Origin: Pseudomonas sp. DC1.2
GTDB taxonomy: Bacteria > Pseudomonadota > Gammaproteobacteria > Pseudomonadales > Pseudomonadaceae
Length of the DNA: 64,000 nucleotides
Direction: 5' to 3'
Assembly (NCBI RefSeq): GCF_034351645.1
Contig: NZ_CP133782.1
Coordinates: 377,001-441,000 of the forward strand
Under the pieces are notes generated by a model. The model saw only the letters and a list, made by a program, of their open reading frames with translations. It did no database searches and was not told where the DNA came from. Position numbers and translations under genes: made by a program. Shown piece after piece: positions 8,235 through 17,986 of this stretch (positions are counted from its first letter, which is position 1; the number at the start of each line of letters is the position of its first letter).

Positions 8235-10037
8235 TCAGAACCATTCATCCTGCATGCTCAGGCACACATCATCTCGTGCCTCGAGAATCGCCAATTCGTG
8301 ATGGCAACCCGGTATTTCCCACGTCAGGAAATACCGCGCCGCCTGTAGTTTGCCTTGATAGAAACTGACATCCGCCGCATTGCCCTTGGCCAACCCTTCC
8401 TGGGCCCGAATTGCCTGTTCCAGCCAGCGCCAGCCAATCACCGTGTGCCCGAACACTTTCAGGTACAGCGCCGAGTTCGCCAAGCTGCTGTTGACCTTGC
8501 CCAGGCCTAAATCCGTCAGCAAGCCCAGGGTCACCGTTTGCAGGCGCGCCACCAGTTTTTCCAGCGGCTCACGCAACGGGTTTAACGATTCGTAGGCTTG
8601 CGCCCGCTCAGCGGCGGTGGCGATCAGACGGATCAGTTGCTTGAGCCCGGCCCCGCCATTCTGCGCGAGCTTACGGCCGAGCAAATCCAGCGACTGAATG
8701 CCGTGGGTGCCTTCATGGATCGGGTTCAAACGGTTATCGCGGTAATACTGTTCCACCGGATACTCGCGGGTGTAACCGTGGCCACCGAGAATTTGGATCG
8801 CCAGTTCATTAGCCTTTAGGCAGAACTCCGACGGCCAGGATTTGACGATTGGCGTGAGCAAATCCAGCAGCTCATGAGCTTGCTTACGTTCGGCGTCTGT
8901 CTCTAGCGTCGTGGTGTCGTCGAACAGGCGCGCCGCATACAGTCCGAGGTCGAACGCGCCTTCGACGTAAGCCTTCTGGGTCAGCAGCATGCGCTTGACG
9001 TCGGCGTGCTGGATGATCGCCACGGGTGCGGTGCCTGGATCTTTGTTGTCCGGCACGCGGCCCTGCGGACGCTCGCGAGCGTACTCCAGGGAATAAAGAT
9101 AGCCGGCGTAACCGAGCATCACCGCGCCCATGCCGACGCCGATCCGTGCCTCGTTCATCATCTGAAACATGTAGCTCAAGCCTTGGTGCGGCTTGCCCAC
9201 GAGATAGCCCACGCACTCGCCGTTGTCGCCGAAATTCAACGCGGTGGAGGTGGTGCCGCGCCAGCCCATCTTGTGGAACAGCCCGGCCAGTAGCACGTCG
9301 TTGCGTGGGCCAAGACTGCCGTCATCGTTGACCAGGAACTTGGGCACGATAAACAGCGAAATCCCCTTCACCCCGGCCGGTGCATCGGGCAGCTTGGCCA
9401 GCACCATATGCACGATATTTTCCGACAGCGGATGATCACCGCCTGAAATGAAAATCTTGTTGCCTTTGAGCCGATACGTTCCGTCAGACGCTGGTTCTGC
9501 GCGTGTGCGAATATCCGACAACGACGATCCGGCGTGCGGCTCGGTCAGGGCCATGGTGCCAAAAAAGCGTCCGTCGATCATCGGCTGCAAAAAGCGTTGC
9601 TTCTGCGTTTCGCTGCCAAAGCTTTCAATCAGATTGGCCGCGCCCATGGTCAGGAACGGGTAGGAGGTCGATGCCGCGTTGGCCGACTGGAAGTGCGCAA
9701 AACAGGCCTGGGACAACAGCGTAGGCAGTTGCATGCCACCCGCGTCGAAACTTCGCGCGGCGTTAAGGAAACCTGCTTCAAGGAACGCATCCACCGCCGG
9801 TTTCACTTCCGGAATCAGAATCGCCTGGCCGTTCTCGTAGCGTGGTTCGTTCTCGTCGCCCTTGCGGTTGTGTGGGGCAAAGAACTTCTCAGCGATGCTG
9901 CGGGCAGTGCCGATGGCCGCGTCAAATGTCTCGCGGTTGTGCTCGGCGAAGCGCTCACGCTGGGTCAGGCCCTCGGCATCGAGGACTTCGTACAGCTCGA
10001 AAGCCAGATTGCGGGAACTGAGCAACGTCTCGGACAT
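8235..10037 (-). CDS. Acyl-CoA dehydrogenase, large (600-residue) DmdC-like class
   Basis: A flavoprotein that oxidises an acyl-CoA at the alpha-beta bond and passes electrons to ETF. The core motifs are present: MALTEPHAGSSLSDIRTRA, KGNKIFISGGDH, and GGHGYTREYPVEQYYRDNR. The family's catalytic glutamate is in NPIHEGTHGIQSLDLLGRK. The ~600-residue length with an extra C-terminal domain marks the class that includes DmdC (3-methylmercaptopropionyl-CoA dehydrogenase) and long-chain enzymes, unlike 380-residue short-chain enzymes. It stands alone, followed by a hairpin on its upstream side before putA. It resembles the PAO1 gene next to nhaP2 (from memory, PA5020). Substrate not readable from sequence. 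Confidence 0.9.
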   Translation of the reverse strand: MSETLLSSRNLAFELYEVLDAEGLTQRERFAEHNRETFDAAIGTARSIAEKFFAPHNRKGDENEPRYENGQAILIPEVKPAVDAFLEAGFLNAARSFDAGGMQLPTLLSQACFAHFQSANAASTSYPFLTMGAANLIESFGSETQKQRFLQPMIDGRFFGTMALTEPHAGSSLSDIRTRAEPASDGTYRLKGNKIFISGGDHPLSENIVHMVLAKLPDAPAGVKGISLFIVPKFLVNDDGSLGPRNDVLLAGLFHKMGWRGTTSTALNFGDNGECVGYLVGKPHQGLSYMFQMMNEARIGVGMGAVMLGYAGYLYSLEYARERPQGRVPDNKDPGTAPVAIIQHADVKRMLLTQKAYVEGAFDLGLYAARLFDDTTTLETDAERKQAHELLDLLTPIVKSWPSEFCLKANELAIQILGGHGYTREYPVEQYYRDNRLNPIHEGTHGIQSLDLLGRKLAQNGGAGLKQLIRLIATAAERAQAYESLNPLREPLEKLVARLQTVTLGLLTDLGLGKVNSSLANSALYLKVFGHTVIGWRWLEQAIRAQEGLAKGNAADVSFYQGKLQAARYFLTWEIPGCHHELAILEARDDVCLSMQDEWF

Positions 10038-10140
10038 GGCGGCCTACCTGTTTTGGAATGGGCCGAGTCTAGGCGTGCGAGGGGCGGGAAGAACAGGATG
10101 ATTGATGAGCGTGATGCAAGGGCCAAACGAGGGAAGGGCA

Positions 10141-10174
10141 TGACCGTTCCCACGCACGCGCGCGGGAACGGTCA
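10141..10174. terminator. REP-like hairpin after putA
   Basis: Arms TGACCGTTCCC (10141-10151) and GGGAACGGTCA (10164-10174) form an 11-base-pair stem nine bases past the putA stop. There is no T run, so it may stabilise or end the putA message as REP hairpins do. Confidence 0.6.
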
Positions 10175-10182
10175 GTGGCGTG

Positions 10183-13100
10183 TTAGCCGATGGTCATGAG
10201 GCTGGCGTTGCCACCCGCGGCAGCGGTGTTAACGCTCAACGCACGCTCAATCACCAGACGTTCCAGCGCAATGTTGGTCTCGCCTTGCGACAGCCCGTGA
10301 ACCCCGACAATCGCCCCGGTCCGCTTGGCCACTTGCTGGCAGACAGCACGCAGTTGGTCCGAATGGCCGTGATGCAGCACGGCATCAAACACCACGTCGT
10401 CCTTGGCCCAGTCGGAAATCAGCTTGATCTTCGCCTGAATGTCCTTCGGCAAGCGTGGGAACAGAGCCTTGCCCACGTCTGCTTCCGGCCATACCGCTGA
10501 GCCGCCGACGGCCAGCACCGCCGCCAGTTGCGTCAGCAGGTCGCCTTCGATCTCCGCCAGGCACAGCACGTGTTCACGCGGCAGGATCGCATAGCTATTG
10601 CGCTCGCCCGTTGGCCCCGCCAGTACACGGGTGATCCCGCTTTGCGATTGCGCCGCGAACTGCACGCACAGGGCACTCAGGTCGGTGAACGTGTGGCTGT
10701 CGGCCCAGGCTCGCAGGGCGGTCAGCGGCTTGCTCATGGCGTCACGCAGACGAACGTCCGGCGCTGCGATAGCATCACCGCGAGCGAAGGATTGTTCGAT
10801 TGCATCCGTAGGACGTGTCGACAGCAGACGGTACAGGTACAGCGGACCACCGGCTTTCGGCCCTGTCCCGGACAAGCCTTCGCCGCCGAACGGTTGCACG
10901 CCCACCACCGCGCCAACGATGTTGCGGTTGACGTAGACGTTACCGGCGTGGACGTTGTCGATCACCTTGGCGATGGTCTCGTCGATGCGCGTATGCACAC
11001 CCAGCGTCAGGCCGTAGCCGGAAGCGTTGATCTGACCGATCAGTTGATCGATGTCTTTGCGCTTGTAACGCACCACGTGCAGCACCGGACCGAAGATCTC
11101 CCGTTGCAGCTCGTCGAAGCTCTCCAGTTCGATCAACGTTGGCATCACGAAGGTGCCGCGTTTGACTTCTTCGGTGTCGGCGATAGCCACCTGGTATACG
11201 TTGCGACCTTTGTCGCGCATGGCCTGGATGTGCTTCTCAATGCCAGCCTTGGCTTCGGCATCAATCACCGGGCCGATGTCCACCGACAGACGCTCCGGGT
11301 TGCCGAGGCGGCATTCAGCCATGGCGCCCTTGAGCATTTCGATGACGCGCTCAGCGGAATCTTCCTGCAAGCACAAGACGCGCAGTGCCGAGCAACGTTG
11401 ACCGGCACTGTCGAAGGCCGACGACACCACATCAATAACAACCTGTTCGGTGAGTGCCGAAGAGTCGACAATCATCGCGTTCTGGCCGCCGGTTTCAGCG
11501 ATCAGCGGAATCGGGCGACCCTGGGCATCCAGACGACCGGCGACGCTGCGTTGCAACAAGCGTGCGACGTCGGTCGAGCCAGTGAACATCACGCCTTTAA
11601 CCCGATCATCACCAACCAGGCGCGCACCAACCGTTTCGCCACGGCCCGGCAGCAGTTGCAGCACGCCTTCCGGAATCCCGGCTTCGAGCAGCAAACGCAC
11701 AGCTTGAGCGGCCACCAGCGGGGTTTGTTCCGCAGGCTTGGCCAGCACCGGGTTACCGGCGGCCAGTGCGGCGGCGACTTGGCCGCTGAAGATTGCCAGC
11801 GGGAAGTTCCAAGGGCTGATGCACACCACCGGACCCAATGGACGATGGGCATCGTTGGTGAAATTGTTGCGTGCTTGCACCGCGTAATACCGCAGGAAGT
11901 CCACGGCTTCGCGCACCTCGGCGATGGCGTTGGCGAAGGTCTTGCCGGCTTCGCGAGCCAGCAGGCCCATCAGCGGCTGAATCTCGCCTTCCATCAAATC
12001 GGCGGCACGTTCCAGAATGGCGGCGCGTTCGGCTGGCGGAGTGGCCTGCCAGATCGGTCCGGCGTTCAGGGCGCACTGAATCGCGTTGTCGACGTCTTCA
12101 ATGGTGGCTTCCTGCACATGGCCGACCACGTCACGCAGATCGGACGGGTTCAGCACCGGCGCCGGTGTTTCCGTGCTGGCGCTGCAACCGAGCATCGGCG
12201 CGGCTTTCCAGCTGTTGTGAGCGCTGGCCAACAGGGCGCAGGACAGTGAGGCCAAACGGTGTTCGTTGGCCAGGTCGATGCCGCTGGAGTTAGCGCGCTC
12301 GGCGCCATAAAGGTCACGCGGCAGCGGGATGCGCGGGTGCGGCAGACCGAAGCCGCCCTCCACTGTTGCCATCTGCTCGATGCTGGCCACTGGATCGGCG
12401 ACCAACGCCTGAATCGAGATCGACTGATCGGCGATCTGGTTGACGAACGAGGTGTTCGCGCCGTTTTCCAGCAAGCGCCGCACCAGGTAAGCCAGCAATG
12501 TTTCGTGAGTACCGACCGGTGCGTACACGCGGCACGGACGGTTCAACTTACCTTCGGAAACTTTGCCTACAACTTGTTCGTACAGCGGTTCGCCCATGCC
12601 GTGCAGACATTGGAATTCGTACTGTCCGGGGTAATAGTTCTGACCGGCAATGTGGTAAATAGCCGACAAGGTGTGGGCGTTGTGCGTGGCGAACTGCGGG
12701 TAGATAACTTCTGGCACCGACAGCAGTTTGCGTGCGCAGGCAATGTAGGAAACGTCGGTGTACACCTTGCGGGTGTAGACCGGATAGCCTTCCAGGCCGT
12801 CCACCTGGGCGCGTTTGATTTCGCTGTCCCAGTACGCGCCTTTCACCAGGCGGATCATCAGGCGATGACGGCTGCGACGAGCCAGGTCAATCACGTAGTC
12901 GATCACATACGGGCAACGTTTCTGGTAGGCCTGGATAACGAAACCGATGCCGTTCCACCCCGTCAGTTGTGGCTCGAAACACAGGCGCTCCAGCAGGTCT
13001 AGCGACAGCTCCAGGCGGTCAGCTTCCTCAGCGTCGATGTTCAATCCTATGTCGTAGTGCTTGGCCAGCAGGGTCAGCGACAACAGGCGCGGGTACAGCT

Positions 13101-14133
13101 CTTCCATCACGCGCTCGTACTGCGCACGGCTGTAACGCGGATGCAGTGCCGACAGCTTGATGGAAATGCCTGGGCCTTCATAAATCCCACGACCGTGGGA
13201 CGCTTTGCCGATTGAGTGGATGGCTTGCTCATACGAGGCCAGGTATTTCTGGGCGTCGTGTTCGGTGAGCGCGGCTTCACCCAGCATGTCGTAGGAATAA
13301 CGGAAGCCTTTCGCTTCAAACTTACTGGCGTTTGCCAGCGCTTCAGCGATGGTTTCACCGGTGACGAACTGCTCGCCCATCAGGCGCATGGCCATGTCGA
13401 CGCCCTTGCGGATCATCGGCTCGCCGCTCTTGCCGATGATGCGGCTCAGGGACGAAGTCAGGCCGGTTTCGTTATGGGTGGCGACCAATTTACCGGTCAG
13501 TAGTAACCCCCAAGTGGCGGCGTTGACGAACAGCGAAGGGCTATTGCCCAGGTGCGGCTGCCAGTTGCCGGTGCTGATTTTGTCGCGGATCAGTGCGTCG
13601 CGGGTGCCTTTGTCCGGAATACGCAGCAGCGCTTCGGCCAGGCACATCAGCGCAACGCCTTCCTGGGACGACAGGGAAAACTCTTGCAGCAGGCCCTGAA
13701 CAATTCCGGCACGGCCGCCGGCGCTTTTCTGACTGCGCAATTTGTCGGCAATCGAAGAGGCGAGTTTGTTGGTGGCTTCGGCCATCGCGGCCGGCAGACG
13801 CGCCTGCTCCATCAGCATCGGCACCACTTCCGGCTCAGGGCGACGGTAAGCGGCGGTGATCGAGGCGCGCAATACCGATTGCGGCAGGATGCTTTCGGCG
13901 AATTCGAGGAAGCACTGATGGGCATGATCCGTCGGGGCATCGACAGCGTCGTCGGAATCCTTGGTCAAACCACTCAGCTCGGTCAGGGTTGCACCACCCT
14001 CGAGTTTTTCCAGGTAATTGAAAATTGCCTGTTTGATCAGCCAGTGCGGCGTGCGATCAATCGAGGTCGCGGCGGCCTTCAGGCGTTCGCGGGTGGGGTC
14101 GTCAAGTTTGACCCCAAGGGTGGTGGTCGCCAT
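10183..14133 (-). CDS. putA: Trifunctional proline utilisation protein PutA
   Basis: A 1316-residue enzyme and repressor. The N-terminus ([20 protein letters not shown] to about residue 47) is the ribbon-helix-helix DNA-binding domain. The proline dehydrogenase barrel follows ([37 protein letters not shown]), then the P5C dehydrogenase ([23 protein letters not shown] with catalytic Glu, [10 protein letters not shown] with catalytic Cys), and a C-terminal domain. It converts proline to glutamate via channelled P5C, and represses put genes when proline is absent. ATG 14133 is chosen over an upstream in-frame ATG because GAGGAT sits just before it and the RHH domain starts there. It is divergent from putP, with GGTTGCACC-type repeats between them. 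Confidence 0.97.
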   Translation of the reverse strand: MATTTLGVKLDDPTRERLKAAATSIDRTPHWLIKQAIFNYLEKLEGGATLTELSGLTKDSDDAVDAPTDHAHQCFLEFAESILPQSVLRASITAAYRRPEPEVVPMLMEQARLPAAMAEATNKLASSIADKLRSQKSAGGRAGIVQGLLQEFSLSSQEGVALMCLAEALLRIPDKGTRDALIRDKISTGNWQPHLGNSPSLFVNAATWGLLLTGKLVATHNETGLTSSLSRIIGKSGEPMIRKGVDMAMRLMGEQFVTGETIAEALANASKFEAKGFRYSYDMLGEAALTEHDAQKYLASYEQAIHSIGKASHGRGIYEGPGISIKLSALHPRYSRAQYERVMEELYPRLLSLTLLAKHYDIGLNIDAEEADRLELSLDLLERLCFEPQLTGWNGIGFVIQAYQKRCPYVIDYVIDLARRSRHRLMIRLVKGAYWDSEIKRAQVDGLEGYPVYTRKVYTDVSYIACARKLLSVPEVIYPQFATHNAHTLSAIYHIAGQNYYPGQYEFQCLHGMGEPLYEQVVGKVSEGKLNRPCRVYAPVGTHETLLAYLVRRLLENGANTSFVNQIADQSISIQALVADPVASIEQMATVEGGFGLPHPRIPLPRDLYGAERANSSGIDLANEHRLASLSCALLASAHNSWKAAPMLGCSASTETPAPVLNPSDLRDVVGHVQEATIEDVDNAIQCALNAGPIWQATPPAERAAILERAADLMEGEIQPLMGLLAREAGKTFANAIAEVREAVDFLRYYAVQARNNFTNDAHRPLGPVVCISPWNFPLAIFSGQVAAALAAGNPVLAKPAEQTPLVAAQAVRLLLEAGIPEGVLQLLPGRGETVGARLVGDDRVKGVMFTGSTDVARLLQRSVAGRLDAQGRPIPLIAETGGQNAMIVDSSALTEQVVIDVVSSAFDSAGQRCSALRVLCLQEDSAERVIEMLKGAMAECRLGNPERLSVDIGPVIDAEAKAGIEKHIQAMRDKGRNVYQVAIADTEEVKRGTFVMPTLIELESFDELQREIFGPVLHVVRYKRKDIDQLIGQINASGYGLTLGVHTRIDETIAKVIDNVHAGNVYVNRNIVGAVVGVQPFGGEGLSGTGPKAGGPLYLYRLLSTRPTDAIEQSFARGDAIAAPDVRLRDAMSKPLTALRAWADSHTFTDLSALCVQFAAQSQSGITRVLAGPTGERNSYAILPREHVLCLAEIEGDLLTQLAAVLAVGGSAVWPEADVGKALFPRLPKDIQAKIKLISDWAKDDVVFDAVLHHGHSDQLRAVCQQVAKRTGAIVGVHGLSQGETNIALERLVIERALSVNTAAAGGNASLMTIG

Positions 14134-14203
14134 ATTTTTATCCTCATGTTTGCCACGACCGCGTGGCATCAGCTGGCAGGAAGATTAGCTGTGAGCTGGC
14201 TGA

Positions 14204-14222
14204 GGTGCAACCGGGTGCAACC
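14204..14222. promoter_or_regulatory. Putative PutA operator, putA-proximal pair
   Basis: Two direct copies of GGTGCAACC (14204-14212 and 14214-14222), ten bases apart and so on the same face of the helix, lie about 70 bases before the putA start. The core GTTGCA (complement TGCAAC) matches the known enterobacterial PutA operator half-site, so PutA autorepression is likely. Confidence 0.7.
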
Positions 14223-14309
14223 CTTTTTTTGTCGGAATAATAAGCAGCTCATCAGGAATTAAATTCCGGTACGCGTAGACCGCCCAGGTGTGGTGCTTTT
14301 CTTATGGGT

Positions 14310-14356
14310 AAAAGACTCTGTTCGCCCTGAAAAGGAGCGAAAAAGGGTCTTTTTTT
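14310..14356 (+). terminator. Orphan rho-independent terminator-like hairpin, possible small RNA end
   Basis: AAAAGACTC (14310-14318) can pair with GGGTCTTTT (14345-14353), and inside it TTCGC-CCT-GAAA-AGG-A-GCGAA forms a second stem. Seven T's follow (14350-14356). On the plus strand this is a strong intrinsic terminator, but no plus-strand gene precedes it: putA points away and putP starts 240 bases later. It could end a short regulatory RNA or attenuate a long putP leader. Confidence 0.55.
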
Positions 14357-14370
14357 GTTTGGAAATGTGT

Positions 14371-14447
14371 AGGTGCAACTTATTCTCAAGAAACTGGTTG
14401 CACCTTATTTGCGTTGTTGAATAGGATTCGCGCCCAAGGTGCAACCC
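14371..14447. promoter_or_regulatory. Putative PutA operators, putP-proximal cluster
   Basis: AGGTGCAAC (14371-14379) and GTTGCACCT (14397-14405) form an inverted repeat with 17 bases between, and a further GGTGCAACC lies at 14439-14447. With the pair at 14204-14222 this makes five copies in the 466-base putA-putP gap. The cluster suits repression of putP by PutA, perhaps with looping. Confidence 0.7.
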
Positions 14448-14599
14448 ATCAAATAAGACAGGTGTGCCGGCTGATGGCTTTCCTGGGGAAACATCAGTCA
14501 TAAATGCACGAGATCAGAAACCGTCTGAACACACATCGTGGTGTGTCTACGGCTTCACGACCTCGTCGCTACATAAAAACAAAGCCAGGGCGTAACTGA

Positions 14600-16084
14600 A
14601 TGAGCGTAAGCAATCCAACCCTGATCACGTTCGTGATCTATATCGCAGCCATGGTGCTGATCGGCTTCATGGCCTATCGGTCCACCAATAATCTTTCCGA
14701 CTATATTTTGGGCGGTCGTAGCCTTGGCAGTGTGGTCACCGCGCTTTCTGCTGGTGCCTCCGACATGAGCGGCTGGTTGCTGATGGGCTTGCCGGGCGCT
14801 ATCTACATGTCCGGCCTTTCCGAAAGCTGGATCGCCATCGGCCTGATCGTCGGCGCCTACCTGAACTGGTTGTTCGTTGCCGGTCGCCTGCGCGTGCAGA
14901 CTGAGCACAACGGCGATGCACTGACGCTGCCGGACTACTTCTCCAGCCGTTTCGAAGACAAAAGCGGCCTGCTGCGGATCATTTCGGCCATTGTGATTCT
15001 GGTGTTCTTCACTATTTATTGTGCTTCGGGCATCGTGGCCGGCGCCCGTCTGTTCGAAAGCACCTTTGGCATGTCCTACGAAACGGCGCTGTGGGCCGGT
15101 GCTGCGGCGACGATTGCCTACACCTTCGTCGGCGGCTTTCTGGCCGTGAGCTGGACGGACACCGTACAAGCCACTCTAATGATCTTCGCCCTGTTGCTGA
15201 CGCCGATCATCGTGCTGTTGGCAACCGGCGGCGTTGACACCACGTTCCTGGCCATCGAAGCGCAAGATCCAGGCAACTTCGACATGCTGAAGAACACCAG
15301 TTTCATCGGCGTCATCTCGTTGATGGGCTGGGGTTTGGGCTACTTCGGCCAGCCGCACATCCTCGCGCGCTTCATGGCGGCGGATTCGGTCAAGTCGATC
15401 GCTAAAGCACGTCGCATCTCCATGACCTGGATGATCCTGTGCCTGGGCGGCACCGTCGCTGTGGGCTTCTTCGGTATTGCGTACTTTTCGGCGCACCCGG
15501 AGTTGGCGGCTCCTGTGACCGAAAACCACGAACGAGTGTTTATCGAACTGGCGAAAATCCTATTCAATCCGTGGATTGCCGGTGTGCTGCTGTCGGCCAT
15601 CCTTGCCGCAGTCATGAGCACTTTGAGCTGCCAGTTACTGGTGTGCTCCAGCGCGCTGACCGAAGACTTCTACAAAAGCTTCCTGCGTAAATCCGCTTCC
15701 CAGGTTGAGCTGGTATGGGTTGGCCGCGCCATGGTGTTGCTGGTGGCCCTGATCGCTATCGCGTTGGCCAAGAATCCGGACAATCGCGTGCTGGGTCTGG
15801 TCAGCTACGCTTGGGCCGGCTTCGGTGCTGCGTTCGGTCCGGTGGTCCTGATCTCGGTGGTCTGGAAAGACATGACCCGCGACGGGGCACTGGCGGGCAT
15901 TCTGGTCGGTGCTATCACCGTGATCGTCTGGAAACACTTCAACCTGCTGGGTTTGTACGAAATCATTCCTGGCTTCATCTTCGCCAGCCTTGCGATCTAC
16001 TTCGTCAGCAAGCAGGGCGCACCGACCAAAGGCATGCTGATGCGCTTTGATGCGGCCGAGAAAGATTACCTTCTGAACAAGTGA
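14600..16084 (+). CDS. putP: Sodium/proline symporter PutP
   Basis: A 494-residue inner-membrane carrier of the sodium:solute symporter (SSS) family that imports proline with Na+. It shows about 13 membrane segments and the PutP signature strings: SDYILGGRSLGSVVTALSAG, ASDMSGWLLMGLPGA, FTIYCASGIVAGARLF and GWGLGYFGQPHILARFMAA. Length matches E. coli PutP (502). The ATG at 14600 has only a weak upstream AGGG, but the protein begins as relatives do. It is divergent from putA, the usual Pseudomonas arrangement, and shares its control region. A good terminator follows. Confidence 0.96.
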   Translation: MSVSNPTLITFVIYIAAMVLIGFMAYRSTNNLSDYILGGRSLGSVVTALSAGASDMSGWLLMGLPGAIYMSGLSESWIAIGLIVGAYLNWLFVAGRLRVQTEHNGDALTLPDYFSSRFEDKSGLLRIISAIVILVFFTIYCASGIVAGARLFESTFGMSYETALWAGAAATIAYTFVGGFLAVSWTDTVQATLMIFALLLTPIIVLLATGGVDTTFLAIEAQDPGNFDMLKNTSFIGVISLMGWGLGYFGQPHILARFMAADSVKSIAKARRISMTWMILCLGGTVAVGFFGIAYFSAHPELAAPVTENHERVFIELAKILFNPWIAGVLLSAILAAVMSTLSCQLLVCSSALTEDFYKSFLRKSASQVELVWVGRAMVLLVALIAIALAKNPDNRVLGLVSYAWAGFGAAFGPVVLISVVWKDMTRDGALAGILVGAITVIVWKHFNLLGLYEIIPGFIFASLAIYFVSKQGAPTKGMLMRFDAAEKDYLLNK

Positions 16085-16122
16085 TAGGGATGAGCTGAAG
16101 CTCTGATCTTTCGCCGAACATG

Positions 16123-16161
16123 AAAACGGCCCGCTTCCTTTTGGACGCGGGCCGTTTTTTT
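16123..16161 (+). terminator. Intrinsic terminator of putP
   Basis: AAAACGGCCCGC (16123-16134) pairs with GCGGGCCGTTTT (16147-16158) around a 12-base loop and is followed by further T's, 38 bases past the putP stop. The rest of the gap to rlmJ (to 16388) has no gene; it holds degenerate REP-like sequence. Confidence 0.85.
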
Positions 16162-16388
16162 ACGCGCAAAGATTGGGGGTATTGGTTCCGCCCTAGCGGG
16201 CAAGCCTCGCTCCTGGCGGTTTTTTTGCAGTTCACAGGAATGTCTGTCCAGCGCAATCCTGTAGGGGCGAGAGCTGCTTGGCTTTATTGCGTTCGGGAGG
16301 TGTGGTCGTGTAGCGCCGCCGTTCGGCCAGCAATCCCTGACGTCCGGCGCCTTACAAGGTAAACTTCCCGGCCTTCGCAGGAGCAATC

Positions 16389-17228
16389 ATGAATTATCGT
16401 CACGCCTTCCATGCCGGCAATCACGCCGATGTGTTCAAACACCTGACTTTGACCCGCCTCATCGCCCTGATGTCGCGCAAAGAACAGCCGTTTGCCTATC
16501 TCGACACCCACGCCGGTATTGGTCTTTATGACCTCAAAGGTGATCAGGCGAGCCGTACCGGTGAGTACCTGGAAGGGATTGCGCGGTTATGGGATCAGCC
16601 GGACCTGCCGGCGCTGACCGCTGACTACATGCGCGTGTTGCATGAGATGAATCCGGATGGCCAGTTGCGCTATTACCCTGGGTCGCCGGAGTTGGCGCGG
16701 CGCCTGACACGCCCGCAGGACCGGGTCATGCTCAACGAGAAGCACCCTGAAGACGGTGTGCTGCTCAAAGACAACATGAAGGGCGACCGCCGGGTGAAGG
16801 TTCACTTGGGCGAGGGCTGGCATGTGCCGCGAGCCATGTTGCCGGTCCAGGAGAAGCGCGCGCTGATGTTGATTGATCCGCCGTTCGAGCAGCTCGATGA
16901 GATGCAGCGTTGCGCGGCATCGCTGAAAGAGGCAGTGGGACGGATGCGGCAAACAGTGGCGGCGATCTGGTATCCGGTGAAAGATCCGCGCCTGTTGCGG
17001 CGTTTTTATCAGGATTTGGCCGGTACTGGTGCGCCGAAGTTGTTGCGAGTGGAATTGTTGGTGCATCCGCTGGAGACGCCGAACAGCCTGAATGGCTCAG
17101 GGCTGGCGATTGCGAATCCTCCTTGGGGCCTGGAAGAGGAGTTGCGCGAGCTGCTGCCGTGGTTGTCCAAGAAACTTGGGCAGACCCAGGGTGGGTGGCA
17201 GATGGATTGGTTGATCGCCGAGAGTTGA
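16389..17228 (+). CDS. rlmJ: 23S rRNA (adenine2030-N6)-methyltransferase RlmJ
   Basis: A 279-residue SAM-dependent methyltransferase that modifies A2030 of 23S rRNA. It opens with the family's MNYRHAFHAGNHADVFKHL, contains the SAM-site region AYLDTHAGIGLYDL, and the catalytic IDPPFEQLDE (an N6-adenine methylase DPPF-type motif). A C-terminal NPPWGLEEEL string is also typical. AGGAG lies eight bases upstream of ATG 16389. It stands alone between putP and msrA; in PAO1 (memory) it also neighbours msrA. Length matches E. coli RlmJ (280). Confidence 0.95.
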   Translation: MNYRHAFHAGNHADVFKHLTLTRLIALMSRKEQPFAYLDTHAGIGLYDLKGDQASRTGEYLEGIARLWDQPDLPALTADYMRVLHEMNPDGQLRYYPGSPELARRLTRPQDRVMLNEKHPEDGVLLKDNMKGDRRVKVHLGEGWHVPRAMLPVQEKRALMLIDPPFEQLDEMQRCAASLKEAVGRMRQTVAAIWYPVKDPRLLRRFYQDLAGTGAPKLLRVELLVHPLETPNSLNGSGLAIANPPWGLEEELRELLPWLSKKLGQTQGGWQMDWLIAES

Positions 17229-17235
17229 CTGACCA

Positions 17236-17254
17236 TTCCCACGCAGCGTGGGAA
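17236..17254. terminator. REP-like hairpin between convergent rlmJ and msrA
   Basis: TTCCCACGC and GCGTGGGAA form a short perfect inverted repeat just after the rlmJ stop and 17 bases before the msrA stop. It may serve both convergent genes. Confidence 0.55.
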
Positions 17255-17270
17255 CGATCAGATCAGGACG

Positions 17271-17918
17271 TCAGATCGGGCACGTCACGCCGGTGCCGCC
17301 AATCCCGCAGTACCCTTCAGGATTTTTGGCCAGGTACTGCTGGTGATAAGCCTCGGCGAAGTAGACCGTCGGGGCTTCTTCGATTTCGGTGGTGATGGTG
17401 CCTTTGCCCGCCTTGGTCAATTCAGCTTGGAACACTTGTTCACTGTGCTTGGCAGCTGCCAGTTGAGTCGGGCTGGTGGCGTAGATCACCGAGCGGTACT
17501 GGGTGCCGATGTCGTTGCCCTGACGCATGCCCTGGGTTGGGTTATGCAGTTCCCAGAACATCTTCAGCAACGCTTCGTAGCTGACTTTTGCCGGCTCGTA
17601 GACCACCAGTACCACTTCGCTGTGGCCCGTCAGGCCAGAGCAGACTTCTTCGTAGGTCGGGTTCGGTGTAAAGCCACCGGCGTAACCCACTACCGTACTG
17701 ACCACGCCTTCGCGCTGCCAGAATTTGCGTTCAGCGCCCCAGAAGCAGCCCAGGCCAAAAATCGCAAAATCCACATCGGTCACGAACGGGCCCAGCAGTG
17801 GGGCGTCGTGGACGAAGTGTTTTTCAGGCAGAGTCATTGGGGTTTCACGGCCAGGCAGAGCTTGTTCTTTAGTCGGGAGCACGTTTTTGTTCACCAGAAT
17901 TTCCGAGCGCAAGACCAT
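17271..17918 (-). CDS. msrA: Peptide methionine (S)-S-oxide reductase MsrA
   Basis: A 215-residue enzyme that repairs the S-form of methionine sulfoxide in proteins. The active-site motif [11 protein letters not shown] carries the catalytic Cys; [19 protein letters not shown] and DIGTQYRS are family signatures, and the C-terminal [12 protein letters not shown] holds the two recycling cysteines. The N-terminal ~45 residues extend past the core, as in E. coli MsrA. GAGGA lies about six bases upstream of ATG 17918. It is probably an independent unit between rlmJ and dipA, the same order as in PAO1 from memory. Confidence 0.96.
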   Translation of the reverse strand: MVLRSEILVNKNVLPTKEQALPGRETPMTLPEKHFVHDAPLLGPFVTDVDFAIFGLGCFWGAERKFWQREGVVSTVVGYAGGFTPNPTYEEVCSGLTGHSEVVLVVYEPAKVSYEALLKMFWELHNPTQGMRQGNDIGTQYRSVIYATSPTQLAAAKHSEQVFQAELTKAGKGTITTEIEEAPTVYFAEAYHQQYLAKNPEGYCGIGGTGVTCPI

Positions 17919-17986
17919 GATCAGTCCTCTCAGTCAGGTTGAGTTGTAAAGGCATAGACCGCAAGGGCGCCGAATTATCCCACAAG

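Noticed and set aside
10528-12249. 573-residue plus-strand frame opposite putA
   Set aside because: It has no family features and lies wholly within putA; long antisense frames are usual in GC-rich Pseudomonas genes.
14310-14356. Terminator of putA or putP
   Set aside because: Both genes point away from it or start after it, so it cannot be their 3' terminator; kept as an orphan hairpin instead.
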